From the NCBI GenBank assembly GCA_022393335.1, contig JAJEKB010020228.1:46226-110225 (forward strand): a stretch of 64,000 nucleotides of DNA. The letters are read 5' to 3'. Below, one piece after another: positions 57,812 to 64,000 of the stretch. Numbering within the stretch: the first letter of the stretch is position 1; every line of letters begins with the position of its first letter. The DNA comes from Macrotrachela quadricornifera. Lineage: Eukaryota; Rotifera; Eurotatoria; Philodinida; Philodinidae. The notes under the pieces were generated by a model. That model was not told the origin of the DNA. It saw nothing but the letters and a program-made list of their open reading frames with translations, and searched no databases. Made by a program: the position numbers and the translations under genes.

Positions 57812-58560
57812 TAGAACGTTTTTCATTTTTATGAACTTCTACAATTTTCTTTATTTTTACTGAAAAAAATATATTGTTTTATAATTAATAGATTATAGAA
57901 CATGAAAAAAGTTTTGATAAATTCTACGATTTTTCTTTCTTTTATATTATATAAAAATAAAACAAAATGAATTTAAACACAATATAGTACATTGTGTAAT
58001 TATAATAAAAAAAGAAAAATTATTTTTTAGCATTTATTATCTCTTTCAATGAAAAAAGACAGAATATATTCGGGTCAAATGAAAGATCTCATTGCCAAAC
58101 TAACAAGTTTAAAATATTAGTGGATGGCCATTTATTAATTGTTGGATTAGTATGATTTATATAAAAGCAAGTAAAATTAAATGAAAAAAAAAATTAAATA
58201 TCGTCGACAAAAGAAATTTATATATGAATGAATAAAAAAAAAGCGATATCAATATGATAAACTGCTGTGACACCAATGACATTTTTTGATATATTTTTAG
58301 AAGTTTAATTGAATCTTGACATTCTAATTTTTTGGATTTCATTGTTTGCTTTTCATGACATTGTCTATGACAATTTTAGATTCATTGATTCTTTGTTATA
58401 TATATTCATTGATTCTTTGTTTTCTATTCATGGATTGGATTTTATTGACATAAGGTGCAATAAGCTATTGCTACTTATGAACATCTGTGTCACTCTAACC
58501 CATTTATTAGTATTTAATAACATGGGAGATTTTGCAAAATATACCATTCATTTTCTTATA
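57812..58560. other. Spacer between protease and sushi-domain genes
   Basis: AT-rich. The open frame that begins at 58309 continues in frame into exon 1 of the sushi gene, but its upstream part is low-complexity (repeated 'ttcattgattctttgtt') and is not considered coding. Confidence 0.35.
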
Positions 58561-60569
58561 ATGAAATTTTTACAAACAGCTGGTATTTTTGTTCTGCTCC
58601 AAGCAACCATTCTTGTCGTCAATATTTACGGTAGGATTTTAAATGAGAAATAATAATTAATGAATATGATTTATATTCAAACAATAGGAAATATCTTTTC
58701 TTGATGACTACTTTCACAATGATCTTCATTAATAAAATTTTAAGTTTTTTTTTACATTCATCTAAAGTTTATTCGTCATTTATATAGACCAACATTTCTG
58801 AAAAAATTATGTCTAGCCTTTAAATCCATATAGTTACAAATCCGCTACGAAAAATTAGATACTTCCTATGAATTGATCAACTTTCGAATATTATGATATT
58901 ATATGTTGTAACGTTCAACAAAAATACAATAGAATCTAAAGAATAATTTTTCCTGTCAGGAATAGTAGCTGACGACTAAAAGTTCTAGAACCAAAGATAC
59001 TACTTTTTCAAGATAGCTAAGTTTCAAGGATCTTATATAGGGTACCATATGAAAATCGATCAAATAGAGAGAACGATATTAGTATTAGAAAGCTCAAGAG
59101 TTACTTGAATTCTATTCAATTTTTTTTAGATATATAAAAGATATCAGTTCTTTACTAGTTAAGTTAAAACTTTTACCCAGTCAATACTAATACTTTTAAT
59201 TGGATTGAAAAAAAAAGTTAAACCGATTTCAAATTCGGTCAAAACTACTGTCGTAATCTAACTATAAGTTATTTGACTTCTCCTTATTGTTAATTGTTAT
59301 TGTTTTGACCGATGATATCTATCTGCTAGTAACATACTTTTTCTTGCAGGGACAAGTGGTTGTTCAGTTCCCGACTTGCAAAACTATTTTCAGACTGCCT
59401 ATGGCACTGAAATCAATCAATCATTAGTCTTTCTTAATGTAAGTCCAAGTGATAACACGAAAGCATTGCCTGGAGCGAATGTAACTGTCCAATGTGCCAA
59501 CGGATACACAAATACTGGAGGTCCACTAGTTATTGTCTGTAATGCAGATAACAACTGGACACCTTTTCCTAAATGTGCTTCAACATCAGCACCGACAGCA
59601 GAAGGAGCAACAGGAACAGCACCTGTTCCAAACGGTTGTCCAGTTAAGAATGATACATGGATATTTCCCCACGGATATATGTCCAAGGAAAGTCAAATCG
59701 CTATTTACAACAATGTTAGTGCTACAGGTAAATATACAAACTCTTTTAATATAGACAACTTAAACGTTTAAATACTTGTATTTTATATCACAGGTTCTGC
59801 TGTTATTTTATGTTCATATGGTTTTGTTATTGATTCAACCAGTAAAGGTACCTACAAATGTAATAATGGAACTTGGTCTCCACGACCATATTGTATAAGT
59901 ATGTCATCATTACTAAAGTTCAATATAACTTCTTTTTCAAAAAAATAGAGACGGCGCGATGTTCAATTGCAATATTATTAAGCTATCTTGGCAATCCTTC
60001 TACAGGCAATGGTCTTAATATTTCTTTTAGTAATTTGACAACTAGTGAAAGTGAAACGGATGCTGCTATAATCGACTCTTACATCCTGCTTTATTGCAAA
60101 GATGGTTTCAGCAATGTTGGCGGTAATCTGAATGTTACTTGCAATGAAAATGGTCAATGGAGTAATTTTCCCAGCTGTGCTCCTGTCAATACACCAGTAA
60201 ATTCAGGTATAAACTTTCTTTTTTCTTATAAAACTTTAGTTTCAGTAAACGTAAATTTTAGCATTATGTTGAATGAAACACTATCTTGGAAATATTTTCT
60301 TATATTTCATTGAATCGTCGTTTTCTAATAATACTTCATTATTATAGATTGTCGAATTGATTTTACTTTTGTTTCACTTAGATGAATCAGAAAATAATGA
60401 TGACTCATCAATGGATCATACCAGTCCAGATGTAGAAGAAAGTGATGAAGATGACCAAGAAGAATATGATGATGAAGATGGAGGAGATGAAGATGAAGAA
60501 GAAGGTAATAGAAACACGACAAATAATATTGTATTTTGAACGGTCTTTTTTTCAGATAATGAAGAGTAG
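58561..60569 (+). CDS. Secreted sushi/CCP-domain protein with acidic C-terminus, 315 aa
   Basis: Six exons join in frame: 58561-58630, 59350-59727, 59794-59898, 59949-60206, 60382-60504, 60556-60569. Exon 1 encodes a signal peptide (MKFLQTAGIFVLLQATILVV). Three CCP-like modules follow, each with Cys…C(A/S/K).(G)(Y/F)…(N)G.W..(F/R)P.C: one starting CSVPD and ending WTPFPKC, one starting CPVKN and ending WSPRPYC, one starting CSIAI and ending WSNFPSC. A Thr/Ser/Ala-rich linker separates the first two. The C-terminal ~45 residues are almost all Asp/Glu/Ser, ending in DNEE. CCP modules mediate protein binding in complement and adhesion molecules; the acidic tail suggests calcium or basic-surface binding (inference). 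The 719-bp first intron is the only long one. The last exon has only 14 bp, so this end is less certain. Confidence 0.82.
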
Positions 60570-61625
60570 AACAATGAATGAAGAAAATATATTCTGATCA
60601 AATTAATGACACCAAATCTTTTATTGTTATTCTATTATAATTCTACAGAATATATTATATGATTCTTTTTGGAAAAATGAAAATGTATGTTAAGACAAAA
60701 GTTATTGAAGATTGTTAGGTCTTCAAAATGATTGGGATGGATTGTATTATGATCATTGCATTTTGTTCTGTTTGAGATAAATGTAGTTGATAAAAAAGAA
60801 GACGTAAAAACTTAGTTCTAAATCAATCAGATATACATACTATATAAGATTTCTTGATAGTTATAGATATCTCTTAGAACGAAAGCAAGTAAAAATGAAA
60901 TTGGCATTATTTTTTCGTTTCTTTAGCATGTTTTCACAGTTTCATATTTTTTTCCTGTCTTTAATATACGCACTATAATATCAAACATACAATGAGCAAA
61001 CTAATGCAATTAATGGATACAAATCTAACGTTTTTCTTAGTTCTGTTGACAATGTGCTTGCATGTATAAATAGGTTACAATTAAGGATGTAAAGTAATGA
61101 ATGATTAGTAAAGGAAAGATATACTGCTACATGAATAATTAAGTGCATCTGACTATTAACTATATAATTAATTGGATTCTATATGTAATAGATTGAAAAC
61201 TATGATCAATATCATATGTTGAGTGTGATAATAAGATTTTCAGTCATATAAATAACGCTTGTTTGATTTCCGAAAAAAAAACACGATAGATCCAAATTTC
61301 AATAAACAGTTAATTATTTATTATCAACAAATGATAATGTAGAATAGAATAAGAAATATTTCACTATTGTTTTGTTCTCTACTTATAACATTGGTTGATA
61401 AATAAAAACCAATGAGAAATTTTTCTATTTTGCCTCTTTATAGTACAGAAATTGTTGTAGTAAAATGAAAATAACTCTAATTGGTTGTTGGACGTGTCAA
61501 AACGTTTGTTTTTTTTTGTTATTATTTTGCGTATATACAATAAATATATGTAATATTTCTACTATATCATATGATATTGATCTGAATTAATAAAAAATAA
61601 AATCATAATTATTCACTTTTTTTAA
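60570..61625. other. Intergenic region, no supported gene
   Basis: AT-rich spacer. Its last ~115 bp (from about 61508) belong to the unit duplicated with the F-box gene. Confidence 0.35.
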
Positions 61626-62399
61626 ATGTCAAATTCCTCACAAACATTTCTTCAATTTTTATTCTCAAGATTTACTTGTATATCAGCATCATCTGAAGAT
61701 GTTTATAGAAATTATAATAGAAGAAAAAAACGTCATATATCAAAATATACATTATTTGAACAATTACCAAATGAATTACTTTTAGAAATATTTAATTATT
61801 TTACACTATTAGATATTTATAATATATTTTATGGTTTAAATTCACGTTTTAATCAATTAATTTCATTTTCATGTATACGAGGTTTTATTATTCATTCTAC
61901 TAAAGAAAATAATCTTTATTTTAAACATATTCTACCTGATATTCCACCATGGCAAATAAATACAATTAAATTATGGCATAATAGTTCATATGAACAATTA
62001 ATTAATGAATTTCCAATTAATTTATATCATGTACATACATTAGTATTAAAACAATTAAAAAATCTATCATTCTATCAATGTAATCAATTAATTAAACATT
62101 TTAAATGTTTAGAAACATTATCTATGATTGATTTTCATACAGCTAAAATTGATTGGCTTGATGATAATAATTGGAAAAATCTTATTGATATTGATTTACC
62201 ACATCTTCGTCATCTTGATGTACGCATTTGTGTTATATATCATAAACAAATATATGATGATGATAAAGATAATATTATATATAGTTTTACATCACGTTAT
62301 GCTCGTCCTACTTATCGTTTATATACAGGTAGTTTATTAAAAAAAAATCCTATTTTAGAAATTTGTTTAACTATTGATCAAGTATTTCCTATAAGATAA
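61626..62399 (+). CDS. F-box protein, copy 1 of tandem pair, 257 aa
   Basis: Single-exon gene with an F-box at about residues 43-80 (FEQLPNELLLEIFNYFTLLD), then leucine-rich helical segments (YHVHTLVLKQLKNLSFYQCN) and the family signature WKNLIDIDLPHLRHLDV. It ends shortly after YRLYTGSLLKKNPILEICLT. The likely role is as SCF ubiquitin-ligase adaptor; the target is unknown. It is 774 bp against copy 2 with seven substitutions seen by eye, four of which change the protein (F/L at residue 17, S/L in GLN.RF, D/N and P/S in LP.IP.W). It belongs to the same family as the gene at 10781-12693 but is much shorter. Confidence 0.82.
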   Translation: MSNSSQTFLQFLFSRFTCISASSEDVYRNYNRRKKRHISKYTLFEQLPNELLLEIFNYFTLLDIYNIFYGLNSRFNQLISFSCIRGFIIHSTKENNLYFKHILPDIPPWQINTIKLWHNSSYEQLINEFPINLYHVHTLVLKQLKNLSFYQCNQLIKHFKCLETLSMIDFHTAKIDWLDDNNWKNLIDIDLPHLRHLDVRICVIYHKQIYDDDKDNIIYSFTSRYARPTYRLYTGSLLKKNPILEICLTIDQVFPIR

Positions 62400-62464
62400 G
62401 ATTTTTTTTATTAATATATATATATCAATATTATATTTTCATATGCTTTTTGTTTTTATTTAAT

Positions 62465-62864
62465 NNNNNNNNNNNNNNNNNNNNNNNNNNNNNNNNNNNN
62501 NNNNNNNNNNNNNNNNNNNNNNNNNNNNNNNNNNNNNNNNNNNNNNNNNNNNNNNNNNNNNNNNNNNNNNNNNNNNNNNNNNNNNNNNNNNNNNNNNNNN
62601 NNNNNNNNNNNNNNNNNNNNNNNNNNNNNNNNNNNNNNNNNNNNNNNNNNNNNNNNNNNNNNNNNNNNNNNNNNNNNNNNNNNNNNNNNNNNNNNNNNNN
62701 NNNNNNNNNNNNNNNNNNNNNNNNNNNNNNNNNNNNNNNNNNNNNNNNNNNNNNNNNNNNNNNNNNNNNNNNNNNNNNNNNNNNNNNNNNNNNNNNNNNN
62801 NNNNNNNNNNNNNNNNNNNNNNNNNNNNNNNNNNNNNNNNNNNNNNNNNNNNNNNNNNNNNNNN
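62465..62864. other. Assembly gap of 400 N between F-box copies
   Basis: Exactly 400 unknown bases, the same length as the gap at 37816. It sits between two nearly identical sequences, exactly where an assembler would have trouble. Confidence 0.95.
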
Positions 62865-62995
62865 TTTTTTTTTTGTTATTAATTTGCGTATATACAATAA
62901 ATATATATAATATTTCTACTATATCATATGATACTGATTTGAATTAATAAAAAAAAAAAGGCAAATATAAAATCATAATTATTCACTTTTTTTAA

Positions 62996-63769
62996 ATGTC
63001 AAATTCCTCACAAACATTTCTTCAATTTTTACTCTCAAGATTTACTTGTATATCAGCATCATCTGAAGATGTTTATAGAAATTATAATAGAAGAAAAAAA
63101 CGTCATATATCAAAATATACATTATTTGAACAATTACCAAATGAATTACTTTTAGAAATATTTAATTATTTTACACTATTAGATATTTATAATATATTTT
63201 ATGGTTTAAATTTACGTTTTAATCAATTAATTTCATTTTCATGTATACGAGGTTTTATTATTCATTCTACTAAAGAAAATAATCTTTATTTTAAACATAT
63301 TCTACCTAATATTCCATCATGGCAAATAAATACAATTAAATTATGGCATAATAGTTCATATGAACAATTAATTAATGAATTTCCAATTAATTTATATCAT
63401 GTACATACATTAGTATTAAAACAATTAAAAAATCTATCATTTTATCAATGTAATCAATTAATTAAACATTTTAAATGTTTAGAAACATTATCTATGATTG
63501 ATTTTCATACAGCTAAAATTGATTGGCTTGATGATAATAATTGGAAAAATCTTATTGATATTGATTTACCACATCTTCGTCATCTTGATGTACGTATTTG
63601 TGTTATATATCATAAACAAATATATGATGATGATAAAGATAATATTATATATAGTTTTACATCACGTTATGCTCGTCCTACTTATCGTTTATATACAGGT
63701 AGTTTATTAAAAAAAAATCCTATTTTAGAAATTTGTTTAACTATTGATCAAGTATTTCCTATACGATAA
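62996..63769 (+). CDS. F-box protein, copy 2 of tandem pair, 257 aa
   Basis: Same length and architecture as the copy at 61626, about 99% identical in DNA. The duplicated unit extends about 115 bp upstream (with small indels in poly-A and an inserted 'ggcaaat') and at least 65 bp downstream. Both frames are intact, so both could be functional; alternatively the pair represents two alleles placed in tandem across the gap. Confidence 0.82.
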   Translation: MSNSSQTFLQFLLSRFTCISASSEDVYRNYNRRKKRHISKYTLFEQLPNELLLEIFNYFTLLDIYNIFYGLNLRFNQLISFSCIRGFIIHSTKENNLYFKHILPNIPSWQINTIKLWHNSSYEQLINEFPINLYHVHTLVLKQLKNLSFYQCNQLIKHFKCLETLSMIDFHTAKIDWLDDNNWKNLIDIDLPHLRHLDVRICVIYHKQIYDDDKDNIIYSFTSRYARPTYRLYTGSLLKKNPILEICLTIDQVFPIR

Positions 63770-64000
63770 GATTTTTTTTATTAATATATATCAATATTAT
63801 ATTTTCATATGCTTTTTGTTTTTATTTAATATTGTCTATCAATGTAATTAATGTTGTTTAGTATTATCCATTAAATGGAATTTTTTTGTTGTATATTTAA
63901 TATTTATTTTATTTGAAATGAAAATATTATGTGATAATTAAAGATATTTTTTATTTATATGTGTACACAATGTTTCAAACTGATGAAATATACTGTTTTC
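63770..64000. other. 3' flank of second F-box gene
   Basis: The first ~65 bp match the 3' flank of copy 1; the rest is AT-rich and featureless up to the window edge. Confidence 0.35.

Noticed and set aside
59417..59686. 89-codon minus-strand open frame over the sushi gene
   Set aside because: Lies antisense to a well-supported exon with CCP cysteine pattern; a shadow frame.
62450..62947. Long open frames across the second gap
   Set aside because: Artefact of 400 unknown bases.
1..64000. CRISPR arrays, bacterial operons or phage genes
   Set aside because: None seen; spliced genes and eukaryotic domain architectures make a prokaryotic origin untenable.

Overview
The window looks like nuclear DNA of an animal, most likely a bdelloid rotifer (Rotaria/Adineta/Didymodactylos type). 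The evidence is a strongly AT-rich background, compact genes with many GT-AG introns of about 45-75 bp, single-exon rhodopsin-like GPCRs, divergent F-box proteins, an armadillo + TIR + SAM protein, secreted NHL-propeller and sushi-domain proteins, and a decayed Penelope-like reverse transcriptase. The taxonomic call is an inference from gene style and families; no rRNA or mitochondrial marker is present.

Layout. 1-7.2 kb: one GPCR (minus), then gene-free DNA holding a complete TTAA-flanked non-autonomous element (5843-6611). 7.3-9.2 kb: a ten-exon alpha/beta hydrolase with an intact triad. 10.5-17.3 kb: a 62-bp hAT-type MITE, a two-exon F-box gene, a MAPEG-like membrane protein, a small secreted peptide and a second GPCR. 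17.7-22.2 kb: two or three minus-strand genes, namely an eEF1A-like GTPase that has lost key switch residues and carries an in-frame amber codon, and an ARM / TIR-SAM unit resembling NAD-hydrolysing immune or cell-death proteins. 23.7-27.9 kb: three transposons nested inside each other. 28.2-30.5 kb: a broken 5' part of a Penelope-like element whose start is repeated in an imperfect palindrome. 33.3-35.2 kb: a ZZ zinc-finger gene, interrupted by a fold-back insertion, with a MITE just upstream. 36.5-38.2 kb: a hAT transposase tail and a ~178-bp satellite running into a 400-N gap.

39.2-45 kb: a secreted PAN/EGF/NHL protein and a nine-exon MAP2K-like kinase whose DFG motif reads DFC. 45-50.5 kb is almost gene-free. 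50.8-52.5 kb: a seven-exon ECH1-type dienoyl-CoA isomerase ending in the peroxisomal signal SKL. 52.5-56.3 kb: fold-back elements and second copies of two repeats seen earlier. 56.8-60.6 kb: a membrane-anchored trypsin-like protease and a six-exon secreted sushi protein with an acidic tail. 61.6-63.8 kb: two nearly identical F-box genes on either side of another 400-N gap.

No operon-like arrangement or shared pathway is evident. The strongest candidates for unusual biology are the degenerate eEF1A-like GTPase beside the ARM-TIR-SAM unit, the divergent MAP2K, and the layered mobile-element structures. Exon coordinates were worked out by hand from splice signals and reading frame; all multi-exon joins reported as in frame were checked for frame continuity.
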